From NCBI GenBank assembly GCA_013396995.1, contig VWZP01006016.1:72171-136170 (forward strand): 64,000 nucleotides of DNA, read 5' to 3'. This DNA comes from Dicaeum eximium (taxonomy: Eukaryota; Chordata; Aves; Passeriformes; Dicaeidae). The translations under genes were made by a program, and so were the position numbers. Within the stretch, counting starts at the first letter, position 1; every line of letters begins with the position of its first letter. The notes below the pieces were generated by a model. The model searched no databases, was not told the origin of the DNA, and was given only the letters and a program-made list of their open reading frames with translations. Shown in pieces: positions 38,163-52,000 of this stretch.

Positions 38163-38507
38163 TGTGGAGAGCCTGAGAAGCATTCTCTAGGTTAGGGAGA
38201 CACAAGAGGCTTCCCTCAGAAGATACCCAGTTCTGTTTAACCCCGTAGGTTCCCTCCCCTTGTGCCTGTTCCACTTGGCTACTCCCTCCCTATTCCCCCA
38301 TTGGTCCCTCACCTTTAGACTGTCCTGATGCCTTGAGCCAGCCCCGGCCTCTCGATAGACAAAAACCTGGTCTCTCCCCACGAGTTCAGGCTTTTGGACC
38401 CTGAACATCTGACTGTGTGGCTGAATTAAACATCTGTGGATATTTTTTAAGGGTGTCTCTTGCTTCCTTATCCTGGACTTTATTAGTAGCTAGCCTGGGC
38501 TGCAACA
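38163..38507 (+). mobile_element. Solo LTR of an endogenous retrovirus
   Basis: A 345-bp block begins TGTGGAGAGCC and ends CTGGGCTGCAACA, the canonical TG...CA termini. It is flanked by GTAATC (38157-38162) and GTAATT (38508-38513), a six-base target duplication with one mismatch. Near the 3' part, GAATTAAACATCTGTGG resembles a polyadenylation region. There is no internal viral sequence, so it is a recombined remnant. Confidence 0.8.
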
Positions 38508-39987
38508 GTAATTAATTCTATTTAAACCCTGATCTTAAAATATTTTATTATATGCTACTTCTTGGAAAGCAATGGAGATGAACATTTTCAGGAGTTCACA
38601 AATCTGTTCTTTTGCTACCCTCTGCTGGACATAAGGGAGAAAGCCATGGCAAAATACTTGGGTTTTGGTGGTGGATGGAAATGGTAAATTTAAATTTTTT
38701 TATTTTAGTACAATGACACTTGTATGAAGAATTGTATCCAACAGACTGTTATAAAGAAAGGAACATGCAAAAAGCCTGCCTGTCCCCCATTTGTGGTTTG
38801 GTTTTTTTTTCTTTTTTCCTTCCTTTTTTTATTCAAATATTAGTCTGGTTTTATCCTTCAGTGATTACTCTGATCATGGGTGAAAAGAGGAAATTCCTAA
38901 TTTCCAGACTTAGAAATTAAGAGAAATAATAATGGTAAGTTTCTGTGGACTTTTCAGTTGAAAGATAGCTGTTGCTTTACTGTCTAAATTACTAGCTTTC
39001 CAGTTTGCAGTGACACCAATATATTGCATAGATTTGGAGTGCTTCTGAAATACAAAACACACTGTACCAGAAAAATTGAGATGGAGAACCTCAGATATTC
39101 TGCCTCTTTAGTGTGAGAATCAGTAGCCAAATAAATTATTGATCCATTGCTATTGAACTCATCAAGGTAATACAATTTATGATAATCTATTTTCCAGAAC
39201 CAGTGTCTTTTATTTTAGCCTTTAGCTCAACTGCTAATGAGGATTCTTAGGAAATACTTGAAGAAGACAAGACAAGAAAACTTGTCATATAAAAATAATG
39301 TTTTTTGTGATGTATGCAGCCAAAAAGATGGGTGGGAAAGTGGTCTTACTATGAGAATGTGGACTTTTCCACCAGAAACAAAATTATTAGTTTATAAATT
39401 TCAAACTCGTTGCCTTGTTCCTATAAATGTAACGATTTTCTGTTATTTTTTAATGTGTTTGGGGCTGCCAACTAATCGTAAGCTGAAGCTCGATGTCTCT
39501 CAAATTTTTAAAGTCTTTCTTATGAGGCCTGAGAAATGTTCTATAACTTGATCTATTTAATTTCTGAGACTGAGTATATTGTCATATTTCTGTGATTTCT
39601 AGTTTCCGTTTAAAGACTATTTCCCTAGCTTTCACATTGCCTTTTCTGCTTCCCTTGCCTCCACTATGTATATTGACATGTGGTGCTGAACATGTATGCT
39701 TGTATTAGCTTGGTAATGCTGCTGTGATGCAAAGAGTACTTGGGGAATGGTTAATATCTGTATTTGTATGAAGTACATGTATGTACAATACCTGAAGGCT
39801 GTGGGCTTGTCTCTCACTCCATCTCTCAGTGAAGCATGAAATTTAGATTGCAACCAGAAACAGTCTACCCCTACTCAATCTTTTACTTTCTAGAGTCTCC
39901 ACAATGCATAACTGTCATCCAGGAATTCTAGATGCTGTGACTTTCGTATATTAGTTACTACGTGCTTAGTACATAGTATACTTATGA

Positions 39988-40020
39988 ATATATATATATA
40001 TATATATGTATGTATATATC
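39988..40020. repeat. AT/GT microsatellite
   Basis: Alternating AT run followed by ATGTATGTATAT units. Confidence 0.9.
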
Positions 40021-40129
40021 TAAAGAGGTATACTTTCTCTAGATTAAAATATATTGTACCATATACTTAGAGGATTCCAAGCATCACAAGTTTTGTAATG
40101 GGAAGACTCTGGTGGTTCCAAGTTATATT

Positions 40130-41252
40130 TCTTGAGTGACAAGCTCACTGATATAATGACTTCTGCAAAGCATTTGACAGTGTCCCATACAACATCCTTG
40201 TCTTTAAAATGGAGAGACGTGGATTTGATGACTGCAACACTTGGTACATAAGGAATTGTCTGGATGGTTGCCCTCGAAGGGTTATGGTCAATGGTTTGAT
40301 GTCCAAACGGAAAGCAGTTGTCAACCAGGGATTGATATTGGGACCAGTGCTTTTTAACATCTTTGTCAGTGACATGGACAGTGGGATCGAGTGCACCCAC
40401 AGCAAGTTGGCTGACAACATCGAGCTGTGCGGGGCAGTTGACACACTGGAGGGCAGGGATGCCATTCAGGGGGACCTTGACAGGCTTGAGAGGTGGGTCT
40501 GTGCAAACCTCTTGAAGTTCAGCAAGGCCAAGTACAGGATCCTGCACCTGCCCCAGGGAAATCCCAAGTAGAAATACAGGCTGGGCAGAGAATGGAGTGA
40601 GAGCCCTGTGGGGAAGGACCTGGAGGGTACTAATGGGGGTGAGAGGCTGGACAGGACCCAGCAATGTGCACTCACAGCCGAGACCCATCTGCATCCTGGG
40701 CTGCATCCAGAGCAGCCAGTAGGGTGAGGGAGGGGATTCTGCCCCACGGCTCTGCTCTGGTGAGATGCCACCTACACTGCTGCATCCAGCACTAGGGTCC
40801 CAAAATAAGAAGCACATGGAGCTGTTGGAGTGAGTCTGTAGGAGGGAGAGCTGAAAAGATGATCAGGGGACTGGAGCAGCTATCCTGTAAAGACCGACTG
40901 AGAGAGTTGGGAGAGTTGTTCAGCCTGGAGGAGAGAAGGCTCTGGGGACACTTTATAGCAGCCTTCCAGTACCAAAAGGAGCTTATAAAAAATCTGGATA
41001 CAGACTTTTTAAGAGGTCGTGTAGTGATAGAACAAGGAGGAATTGCTTTAAACTGAGAATAGGTTTAGATTAGATATTATGAAGAATTCCTTTGCTATGG
41101 GTGTGGTGGGGGACTGGAACTAGTTGCCCATAGATGTTGTAGATGCCCCATCCAGGGTTCAAAGCCATGTTGGATGGGGCTTTGAGCATGATGGCTTAGT
41201 GGAAGGTGATCTTTGGTGTTCTTTCACACACAAACTATTTTATGATTCTCTG
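40130..41252 (+). mobile_element. CR1 LINE 3' fragment with tail
   Basis: Plus-strand ORF2 remnants begin 'ttctgcaaagcatttgacagtg' (reverse-transcriptase KAFDTVP-like). The C-terminal phrase GLEQLSCKDRLRELG appears at 40863-40910, and the end is ATTTTATGATTCTCTGC (41237-41252). Multiple stops and frameshifts are present. The element is 5'-truncated. Confidence 0.95.
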
Positions 41253-42292
41253 CTAATGGACTTTGTCTCAGATAGTCCTCTTCATAATGTCCTGTCTCAT
41301 GATATTAATGATGTCCAGTTTGAAAACTGGTTAGTCTGATCTTACTTTCAGATCGAAGTTGTTTCAATAGTGTTTTATGTAGCCCTCAGAAGGAGTTAGC
41401 GACAAGTTACATGAGTCTTGTCATTGTGCTTGTATAGAGTAACAGTGTCAGTTCATGTAAAGGTCTTTACTTAATCTACTGAGCAGGAGAACCAAAAGAG
41501 ACATCTTTCCTCCGCAAGGGACTTTAGAAAGGGAGTGAAGTTCAGATGGCTTCTCCAGCTGCAACTCTGTAGTGGATTGGAATAGACTTGGACTTTATCC
41601 AAAGGCAGCCAAACTATATCAGTTTAGCAGTCCTGGTTGTTTTTAGCCTTTTTTTAACCTGAACTCAAGTATATGGCTTATCTTGTACCTCCCATGCCAG
41701 TGTAATTGTTTGTTCAGTGTCACGCAAGTCAAGCATACCTATTCTGTCACCCATATTTCTCTAGACTTCAAGTACAGAAAATATGTACTTAGTAAGTGAG
41801 GGTTAGCCACACTGTCAGGCTGAAAGAACATTCAGAATCGTTTGTGTTTAAGTAACTTTATAGTTAGTAAAGGTTGTTTATTTTCTGGACAGGAGATGGC
41901 TCCACCTTACCATGATCAAGAGGTATCAGCGTTTCTAACGGTGGAAGTGGTCAGCACATCTCCCAAAGAAGTGTTGAGACCCCCTAGTTTGAGCTTTGAG
42001 CCATAGGGAAATGCTTTTAAAGTAGGAAAAAGATCTGAGTCTGAATATGGAAACACACAAACAGAATGGTTGAATGGTGATCCAGGTATGAGGTACATGT
42101 GTGTCCTCTTCACTTAAAACTGTCTTGGCTGACCATTTCACATAGTGGTTGGACCTAAGCCTTCCACAAGTGTAAATATCCTGGTAACTGAAACACCTTG
42201 CAGAAGGGGTTTAAATAGAAGCAGAAGAGAGAAGAATTACTTCCATTACTGTATCGAAGCTTAGTAAGTGTTGCAAAGTATCTTTTGCTTCC

Positions 42293-42293
42293 N
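42293..42293. other. Ambiguous base (N)
   Basis: Single undetermined base in an intron, with no consequence for any exon. Confidence 0.99.
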
Positions 42294-45200
42294 TAATATG
42301 ATAAAGGGAATTTTTTGTAAATGTAAATATCAAACTGCAAATGTGATATTGAACAATGTGTCATGTAGAATACTAAATTAAGACTTTCAGTTTGGAATAC
42401 ACCAGTACTCATAAATATTGTAGTACTTCAAGCAAGTATGAGGGACAAAAAAGTGGAAGCCACAAAGGACAGTTTGGAAAATTGTGTTGCAAACTGTAAG
42501 CATGAAGAAAATGTCTCCACATTAGCATTGATATGTAATGTGACACTGAAAAAAGTGACTGAACCGTAAGAGATTAAACATAAAGCATGTTTGCCCATAA
42601 GTTTGAATGCTGGCATTGAATTTTTCTTAGTCACTTTTATTTACTGTTTCTCAAAAGTCAAAATTCTCTCTGTGCTATCATGGGAACTGATCCCAGCTAC
42701 CTTTGTTCTTTAAGGCTGAAATCAATCAGCTTGAATATCTAAGTAAACTTCAGAAAGTCCGTGAGTTTGTGCTTGCTATTTAAGTAAGATGTCTGCCTTC
42801 ATATGCTGTGTTAGGTGCACATGAAAGTAACAAGTGACTGAATCTTTTTGAATAACCAATGTTTTCTTTGTTGGGTAAGCAAGCACTTTGTAATCTGTGG
42901 AGAACACAGTTTTTGGTCCATCTTTGAGATGGATTTGGACCTGACAAGGAGCTTTCCATGTTAAACCAGTATGTTTTCCTGTTTGAGTCCCAGATAAAGC
43001 CTATGATCTGGATGTCTGTGGCCTGCAAGCTTACTCTAGATGGTTTTCATACAGCTTTTTTTTTTGTAGAAAGGCATTGTGTAAAATTTTCAGACATGTG
43101 ATTCAGTAAGGATACTGATTCTCACCTTTAATTTGATTCAAAGAGGTTTGCCTTTGTCTAACGTGTTTCTGATGCCAGTCTCTCTCTGTTTGAAAGACAG
43201 GAAAACAAAACTCCTTCCTGTTTCTGTTTTTGGAACTTTTACCATGGTTTTACAGATTACACTCATCTCTGACATTTTTCTTCCACTCACAGAATGTGTA
43301 ATAGATTGTTCTCACTGGTGGAGTATGCAGCTTCTCACTGTGAAGGGAAGTGCATATAAGTATCAGCAGAGCCTCTTTGAACCTTTATCAGCAAAAGAGA
43401 ATAGATTTTCTATATGGCATTTTGTTGCAGCTGTGTTCTTCCCAACTTGTCTTCAGATTTCGCTTTGAATACAGGTGCAAGTCCTATGGCTGATGTGCAC
43501 TTTGGTAGACTAAAATACCGAGATTCTTTTCCTTAGAGCAAATCTAAACAAATCTGAATTTCTTTCTGTTAATAACTCTGTATTGATTAGCCGTGCTTAA
43601 GCGGTAGTGGCTGGTTTGATGTCTTTCTTGAAGTTGGGGGGTTTTTTCTCACTATTTTCTCAATTATTTGCTGACATCTGACTTGGTTTAAATTTGCTAG
43701 AGGTATGGCGAACTGTAAGTTTTAGCTAAGTAGTCAAAGAGCAGAGGAAAAAAAATATTCAGTGTTCCACAGTCATCATCTACATGACTTCCTCAATTCA
43801 CATCTGTAGTTTTTCTGCAAGCTCTTTTAAGCATCCAATCATCAGAGTATAGTATATAGACTAGTAAAATAAGATTAAGGTTTGCCTGAGTAATCTTCTG
43901 AGACTTTTGGAAAGAACACTGTTTAGTCTTCATCTTTGGCTTCTAATAATACAAAAAATTAGTGATAGTTCTGTCAGATCTCTGACAGTGACTTATCTTG
44001 AATGAAAAGATTTGTTTCTTTCCCTGGCTCTTTGTTTTTTGGAGTTACAGTGGACTAAACAAGATTGTAAAAATCAAAATTGTAACAAACTTCTGAGGTA
44101 AAGCTTTAAAGAATCAAACTCTAGAAGAAGAGGAACTTCAAAAGCAGGAATAGGGTATTGATGTGTTTAACTTTAGGAAGAAGCACCAGTTTTGAATAAG
44201 TCACTTCTTTTCATGCCTTTATATAGGGATATGATCTGTAAGATGATATGTATCAAAGTTTGATTTCTAGTTTCTAATACAGTTTTTCTGTGTATACTAT
44301 CTTGAATCTATTTGAATGCTTTTCATTGAATACCTGTCAGGTACATCTGGCTCTTCTTTGGTTATGAAGAGCATAACTCTTTTCCAGTAGGCTAGATACA
44401 CTGTCCTGTTTGTGAAAAGGAGCTGTTTCTCTTATTCCACAGTTCATCAGACATGTCTGTGGCTTAAATGCTGATTTTTGCCAGTGCTTTTGTTTTTGTA
44501 GGCATGCTAATTCTACAAGTTAATTCTTCAGTGACTTGTGGCAACGCAGGCAAAGGCAACATCTACAAATGTTACTGTTTAAATGAAATTGCTCCTACTT
44601 TAGACATCAAAAGAGTGATATATTGTCACTTCTTAGAGATGTCTGCCTGTTCCTGCCTTCTTCACCTACTGTCCCGGGATTTTCTTAGGACTGAGGCTTC
44701 TATATTTCTGTAAGTTTGTGTTTCCTTTGGACCACATGCTTGTCCTTGCATTTAGTGTCCATCATGTTAGCTCAAGAAGGCAGACTTTTCTTTTAAAGAA
44801 CTATACCAAGAACTGATACTTCTATATTCTGTTTGGGAGAATCTTGTTTCTCCAGTTTTTAATTCTTGCAGATGACATAATTCAAGCTATTATTTGTTAT
44901 TTCAGTTTTATTTTTAATTTTGAGACTGAAAACATCTAACAGTTTTAGGGGCTTCCATTTGAGAGGATGAATTAGCTGTTTTGATGGTGTTTTGCATCTC
45001 TGGTTTCAGCTGGAGTGAGGCTGAGGTGAAGGCATAGTTTGGTGCCAAGGAAATAAAATAAGACTTAGAAGTCAAAATCAGTACAGAGCTTGTGAATTAG
45101 TATGTTGTGCCTGAAAACTTTACTCTCAGAATCACTTTTTTTATTTCAGTGTTTGCTGTAAGAATAGACACTTAAATAAGCCAGCCAAAGACAGAAAAGT

Positions 45201-45621
45201 GTTTTTGCTCTTTAGGGTATGCAGTGAAATATTCTCAGTGAAGTTTCCATTTCTTAATTTAATTTTTTTTTTAAATTAAATTTTCTGCTCTGAGTGTTGT
45301 AATAGATACCTTCCCTACTGTTTCCTTTGTCTTCTGTCAAACTTAAAATAGAATTATTTTCAGACAGATGTTTTAAATGTTTTAAAAGAAGTGAAATTCA
45401 CATCACTTGTATTTATTATTGATGTTTAATAGGCTGGCAGTATTTTTGAGTAAAACTATCCTATTAACAGATGTTCATCTGTGGGAGGATGCTAAGGAGT
45501 CCTTCAAAACTGAAGCAGGACAGAGTTTGCTAATTCTCTATTAAGGGCAAAGGGGATTAGGAGATGATGTTTGGAAGGAATAATACCTAGAGAATATAAA
45601 GTGTCTTAATCAAGCTATTTT

Positions 45622-46990
45622 TCACAGTTACAGAATGGGTAAGGTTGGAGGGGACCATGGGGGGGTCATCTGGTCCAACATCCCCGCTCAAGCAGGGTCA
45701 TTCCAGAGCACCTTGCACAGGATTGTGTCCGGATGGTTCTTGAATGTCTTCAGCGAGGGAGACACCACAACCTCCTTGTTCAATCTGTTCCAGTGCTTGG
45801 TCACTGCACAGCAAAGAATTTTTTCCTCATGTTCAGGTGGAGCTTCCTGTGTGTCAGTTTGTGCCCATTGCTTTTTGTTCTATTGCTTGGCACTGCCGAG
45901 CAGAGCCTGGATCCATCCACTGACGCCCTCCCTTTGGATACTCACAGATGGATGAGGGCCCCTCTCAGTCATCTCTGCTCGAGGCTGAACAGGCCCAGCT
46001 CCCCCAGCCTTTCCTCACAAGAGAGATGCTCCAGTCCCCTAATAATCTTTGTCACCCTCCTCTGGACCAGCTCCAGCAGCTCCATGTGTCTCTGGTCCTG
46101 AGGAACCCAGAACTGGACACAGCACTCCAGATGTGCCTCATCAGGACTGAGTAGAGGGGCAGGATCGCCTCCCCCAACCTGCTGGCACTGCTCTTCCCAA
46201 TGCACCCCAGGACACCATTGGCCTTCTTGGCCACCAGGACACGCTGCTGGCTCATGGACAGCTTGGTGTCCACCAGGACCCCCAGGTCCTTCTCCTCAGA
46301 GCTGCTTTCCAGCAGATCAGCCCCCAGTCTGTGCTGGTGCCTGGGGCTCTTCTCCCCAGGTGCAGGCCCCTGCATTTCCCTTTGCTGAATTCCAGACGGT
46401 TCCTCCCTGCCCATCTCCCCCCGGTGCCGAGGCCCTTCTGAAGGGCTGCAGGGCCCTCTGGGCTATCGGCCGCTGCTCCCAGCTCTGTGTCACCAAGGAA
46501 CTTGCTGAGGAGGCACCTGCCCCTTCATCCAAGTCACTGGTGGAGAAGTTAAACAGTAGCAGGCCCACTCTTGAATCTGGGGGGTTACCAACCTCTGGTC
46601 ACAACTCTGAGATCTGCCATTCAGGCGGTTCTCAGTCCACCTCACTGTCCCCTCATCCAGGCCACACTTCCTAGTTTGTCCACAGGATGTTATGGAAGAC
46701 AGTGTCGAAAGCTTTGCTGAAGTCCAAGTCGATAGTACCCATTGCTCTTCCCTCACCCATCCAGGTAGTTGTCCCATCACAGAAGGCAATCAGATTGTCT
46801 AAACATGATTTCCCTTTGCTGAATCCATGCCGGCTTCTCTAATCACTTTCTTGTTCTCCATGTTGATAGAGATGGTATCCAGAAGGAGGCACTCCATCAC
46901 TTTTCAGGGATTGAAGTGAAGCCTAACTGGCCAGTAGTTCCCTGAGTCCTTCTTACCTTTTTGAAGGCATTCTTAATTATGAGAATAATC
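45622..46990 (-). mobile_element. CR1 LINE fragment, antisense, longest in window
   Basis: About 1.37 kb. The tail sequence lies at the left ('gggtaaggttggaggggacc'). Minus-strand translation gives LECCVQFWVPQDQRHMELLE and IIRGLEHLSCEERLGELGLF, the CR1 ORF2 C terminus. Further right are 'gtgtcgaaagctttgctgaa' and 'ggccagtagttccctg' in antisense. It is GC-rich and moderately conserved but frame-broken. Confidence 0.95.
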
Positions 46991-47437
46991 TTAGCAATAT
47001 GAAAGTATAGTGGCAGTGTTTGTGATTTTTAAAATTGTGTGTTAAGCAGATAAATTTATGAAGAATGTTCTCTGTGCATCTTGTCTCATTTATGAAGTTG
47101 TAGATGCTCTGTTGATACCTATAGGTATCAATAGGTATCAATAGGAAGAATATTTTACTTGGTTTATTTTCTTTCTGACCCTAGCTGATTATAAAAAATA
47201 CAGTAATAAAATAATACAACATCAATTTACTTAACTAAATAGGAAATATTAATTTAATAATCTATATATGTAAAAAGTGTTGTTATATGTGTTTCTTGGT
47301 ATGAGTTTTCACAGTTCCAAAGTAGTTCAGATATATCAGGTTGGTGTATGGAGTCCCAATATACATAATGAGTTGAATAAACTTGGTGTCATATTATCTT
47401 CTCTCTGAACTTAAATATCCTCAAAATGTTCTTTTAG

Positions 47438-47530
47438 ACAGCTGCAGTGAGAACAAAGAAACTGGAAGAAAACATTGAAGCAGAAAGAGCAGCACATTTA
47501 GCATCCAATTTCACTTCAGAGATCATCCAG
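47438..47530 (+). CDS. CCDC171: CCDC171 coding exon, coiled coil
   Basis: TTCTTTTAG acceptor and CAG|GTAAAC donor, 93 nt, 31 codons, phase 0 at both ends. The peptide contains [19 protein letters not shown] and SEIIQ, nearly identical to human [20 protein letters not shown]. It follows a 12.2-kb intron loaded with CR1 elements and a solo LTR. Confidence 0.95.
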
Positions 47531-48852
47531 GTAAACTTTTTGTTAAATGTTTCATAGAAGTTTACAGTAAAACAGTCGAGGAAGTTGTGAAGGTGCAATG
47601 CTCCAAAAATATAAAGAACACTTGCTCCAGTGAAAAACCTAAAAATATTTATTACAATAAGTGTCAAAATCATAAAAAAAAAAGGGACAGAATAGAAGAG
47701 TATCCGCTTTTCAGGTATCTTTAAAGTTATTAGAATAAATAATAAAATAAGACGTCACATTTGTAAGTTTGAGAATTCCCACTACTGTTTAAACAGTTAA
47801 GGAAAAGGAAATGTTTCACAATAGTTAAACACTATACTACTGTTTAAATATCCTGCCCGATATCTTCTGAATGGCTACCTTGAGCAATTTGGAGATACAG
47901 TGCATACATCCAGCTTGTCTAGGAGTGAGAGCATAATGCATCCTGAAGCTGCAGTTTCAAACACAATTTCTCAGAGTACATTTTAGCTCCAAAATTATGA
48001 TACTCACAGTTATCAGTAAAGATTGATTATATGAATAAATCTAGTATATATACTTGAACATTAAGTTTTTGTATTCTTAAACTGTATCACACAGTGCTGG
48101 ACTCGGTAAAATAATTATGGTTTATTTAAAAAGTTTGAAAAAATGAAATAGTGATTTTTTAGTAATATATTAGTTAACAAACTTACTGTACTTCTGAAAA
48201 ACTAAGCAAAAAAGAAGATAATTTGGTATCTTTTTTTCCCTATTTGCTTAGTAACAAAAATAAGCATTGCCATTCTTCAGTCAGTTATTTTCTTATTTTC
48301 ATGATCTTATGTGTGTGCAGGCACTTAAATTTAAAAATTATAATTTAACTAGTAGAAAAGATTTAGTTTGCCTAATCTCCTCTCTATTTCTGCAACATAC
48401 AAAAGAACGGAGAGGATAACATTCCTTAAACTTAAAGACTTGGGTTTTATGCATGAATAACTGAAAAAGTCTTTTTCCTTGTTTATATACATGAATAAGC
48501 TAGAAGTGTGCTTTGTTCTGAGAGAAAGTGTAGCCTTTATTGTTAGTCCCACACTTCATGAGTCTATTTAAAAACTAGGATTTCCCTGGAAAGCTTTAGT
48601 ATTAATAGGAACTAAAAACGTTCAGAGACCTCCAAATGAGAACTGAAGGTACTTTTCATCATCATATCTATTTGTGTCTGGTTTGACCTTTATGTATTCT
48701 TACATTTTTACATATGTTCAATGTTTTTTCATGTGTTTATGCTTTTATGCTGAATTAATAGAATATACTCTACTGTAAAGCAGAACAGACCATAAACAGT
48801 ACTAAAGATCATGTTAGTGTTTCCTAACTTGCTTTTTTATCACTTGGTGTAG
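47531..48852 (+). other. CCDC171 intron
   Basis: 1.3-kb AT-rich intron. I see no mobile element or other feature. Confidence 0.55.
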
Positions 48853-49013
48853 TTACGAATTCGAGAACTTGAAGAAGCTGTGCGTGTGGAAAAGGACAGA
48901 CGAGAAGAAGCTCTTTCAGATTTAGAAATTATTAAGAAAGAGTTCAAAGGGTTGGAATATGCATACGAGAGAGAAAAACGCAATGCCCAAGAGAACTTGG
49001 AAAAACTCAATGT
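48853..49013 (+). CDS. CCDC171: CCDC171 coding exon, coiled coil
   Basis: TTGGTGTAG acceptor. It encodes 53 residues plus two bases, starting LRIRELEEAVRVEKDRREEA and including SDLEIIKKEFKGLEYAYERE. The donor is AATGT|GTAAGT. Human CCDC171 reads [20 protein letters not shown] and [20 protein letters not shown] in the same place. The trailing GT joins the first A of the next exon to give Val. Confidence 0.95.
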
Positions 49014-52000
49014 GTAAGTTTCACTTTAAATTGATTGTAAAATGGCAGTAGATAGCTTGATTACCACTTACAGCCTACATTATATAGTTTTCAGTCAATA
49101 TAAAACAACTAAATCTGATGCTATTTCCCAAACCAACCTGAAGTTCAGAACTTGGTGTTCCATTAATAACAGGTCCATTTCAGTAACCATATGGGTGTGT
49201 TAAGAAAATAACTGATCTGTTACCGATTATTTGCCAAAGCAAAAATGTTGGTTATGGCAGGGTCCTGTCTCCTGTGTGTTTGGGAAGAGTGTAGGAAAGC
49301 ACACATGGTTAGAACAGATTTTTTTCTTCTGTATACACTTACATTATTATGAAAATACTATTTTTCACTTCAGTGAGCTAGATCAATCTTTAAGACTCCT
49401 GTTGAGAAGTTGTGTATCATTTATAGTGGTGAATTTTCATTTTCAGCTTTTGAATGATTGTGGAAAGTGTTAACTAGTTAACCAAAGTAGAAGAGATGAA
49501 GTGTATGAGAGCAGATGAAATTACCTGGGATTCCTTTCCTGATCAGCACAGTCTCTGGTGTCCACGGTAACAGATGTTTTTTGGAAGAAAGGTTTTACTG
49601 TATTCCCTGGGCAGATATAGGATACACTGTACTGAGTCTTCTTCCTTGGCTGAATAAAGTTTATATTGGGGTGAGAAAATGTCAGGAAGAAGAATGGTGT
49701 TGGAAGACAGAGAACTGAGGAGTACATGAAACAAAGGATAGTAGTTTGTGAAATTTAGGGAAAGAGGGGCTTTAGAAGACGAAAAGCGGGTGGCACTCAG
49801 TGGGGGTTGTGGGAGAGACTTGAAGTAGTAGATAGAATGGGTTGGAAAAGATAGTTTGCATCTCTCATTCTAGGATTAAAGGGGTCTGTACATAAAAGTG
49901 TTTGTGGTGACTTGCTTATACCAGCAATAGGGGGGGAAAATAGAAAGTGGTTTCCTTACAAGGAAGGAATTTTGTGGCCTATGTGTTCCTATATTAATGT
50001 TTACCAAGATGTTTTTCGTATTGAAACTTGTGCTGTATTATAAACATCTTAGAGCTCTTTGTTTAAAAAAAAAGGTCAAAAGAGGCCTGATGTGCATTTA
50101 GGTAAACCAGAGTCACATTAAAAAGTAATTTTTTTTTTCTCAAAGAAAAAGATATAAATTTTATGATAATAATTTGTGAAAAACAGGATAGTAATGTAAA
50201 ATGTTTCTTCAAGAAGACTGCAGTCTTCACAGCTGTGAAACTGAGTAAGTATATTTCAAGATGCTCTACAGTTCTAAAATAACATCTGTTAATTAAACTG
50301 TAATCTCATCCTGCCTGGTAATTTTTGCTGTGAGCATGGGCTCTCTGTAAGTAAATACATGACACTAAACTGATACTAAGTTCTTTGCCTTTCGTTGAAT
50401 TGGAGAAGGCTTAGACCATTGATTTGACATTTTATTCCATTTTTATTGTTTTCTTTTAGAAAAAGCTCCTTTATTTGCAAACCAGCCTTTTTTTGAGGAA
50501 TGGTTATTTGATCAGTAGTTTTGCATAATGGGCTACTTTGTGCTGTCCGAGTTTTTCTTGTATGTAATTTTATTCTTACAGAGCACATGGACTATGGTTC
50601 TTTCTTTTTTTCATCTCGGTTTGGTTTCCTTAGTTTTTAATTGGTGTAGTGGGTTTTTTCTTTTCCCTCTGGTAGGTTCCCATGTTTGAGTGGTCCAGAA
50701 GATATGGAAAAATTCATATTACAAAAGTTTTATTGAACTAGTGTACTTCCGGTGTTTGTTCTTGAACCATTTCTTCACGTATTCCAAGACCTAATATTCC
50801 CAAGTTTGTCTGTGTATTGACATCAGACCAGAAAAATGAATCATCCTCAGTGAAATGTGGGGCTTTTTAGTTTGGAAGTGTTTTTTTAAAAATAATGCTT
50901 GTTAAGCCATTGTAGTTTTCAGTCTAGAAAAAAATTATCCTGTCTTGTCAACCCAGCTGCCATAACATGGCTTTCTGTAATCAGTCAGGGAGCTGTTAGT
51001 ATGAATGTGTTCTGGGAACCAGTAGCTGTTAATAAAATATTATCTAATTAGCAGCATTTTTATGTATTAGCATCTGTTTATGTATTTTCCAAACCATTAG
51101 AATTTTACAAGTTTTACCACAATATATGTTCTTAAATTTTTAGATTAGTAAGTTTGGTTGAAACCATGAACATCTGTAAATAGTAGCTTTCCAATTAAGT
51201 CTCTGAGAATCTCTTAAAGATATCTTTCTGAATTAGATTATTTGGACCAACATAACGATAATGGTTAGGTGTTGAATTGTATTGGGCATTCAATAATGTT
51301 TTGTTCCTTGTGAGAATCTTTTATCTAGATATATGAAGATATTTCTTTGATAATTGAAGGGGTTTGTGTCTAGGATATTTTTGATCCACAAAAGTTACGT
51401 CTTTGAAAAATGTTATCATCAAAGAAGAAAAACAAGAGCTTTTTTGGAGAATATATTTCTGTCTTTGGAATTACTTCAGGAAATACCTGGATAAGTATAT
51501 TTTTTTTACTTAAGACTATGAAATACAGTTTTTATAGATATGGTACCATTTGCCTTAGGAATTTCAATAGTAGTGCTTACAAGAAGTAAATACGTGTGTT
51601 AATAAAATGCAAGATGAACCTTAAAAAGCCTTCCCTTTTTGCTCTAAATGGGACAATTATGTTGTGTTTTGTTTTTTTTTTTTTTTTTTCAGGCAGGCAA
51701 TTTGCCCTATTTTAGAGTTTTGTTTGGGGTAAAACAGAATTTATGCCTCTGTTAGGCATCTGTTCTGTGTGGCAATTGAATATGAGAATAAATGTTGTCT
51801 AATATCCAAACAATACTTTTTACTGCTTGCAATCATATGTTGATTCAGGCAATTACTTCTAGCAGCTTCTGCCAGCTGAGTTTTTTGAAAACAAATTGTG
51901 TTCTGTGATTTCAGAGAATGCCGACCTTTCCATGAAAATTAAGACAGTTAAAACACGGTTAATACAGTTAGTGGTTTTGTTAAGAGATGTCGAAGAAACA

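Larger units (their letters stand above)
35214..47437 (+). other. CCDC171 large intron (12.2 kb) rich in mobile elements
   Basis: It contains antisense CR1 (36870-37880), a solo LTR (38163-38507), sense CR1 (40130-41252), antisense CR1 (45622-46990) and an AT microsatellite (39988-40020). The stretch 41300-45600 is AT-rich with no recognised element and has one ambiguous base at 42293. Confidence 0.55.

Noticed and set aside
40044..40817. 257-codon minus-strand open frame
   Set aside because: Antisense shadow of a plus-strand CR1 element.
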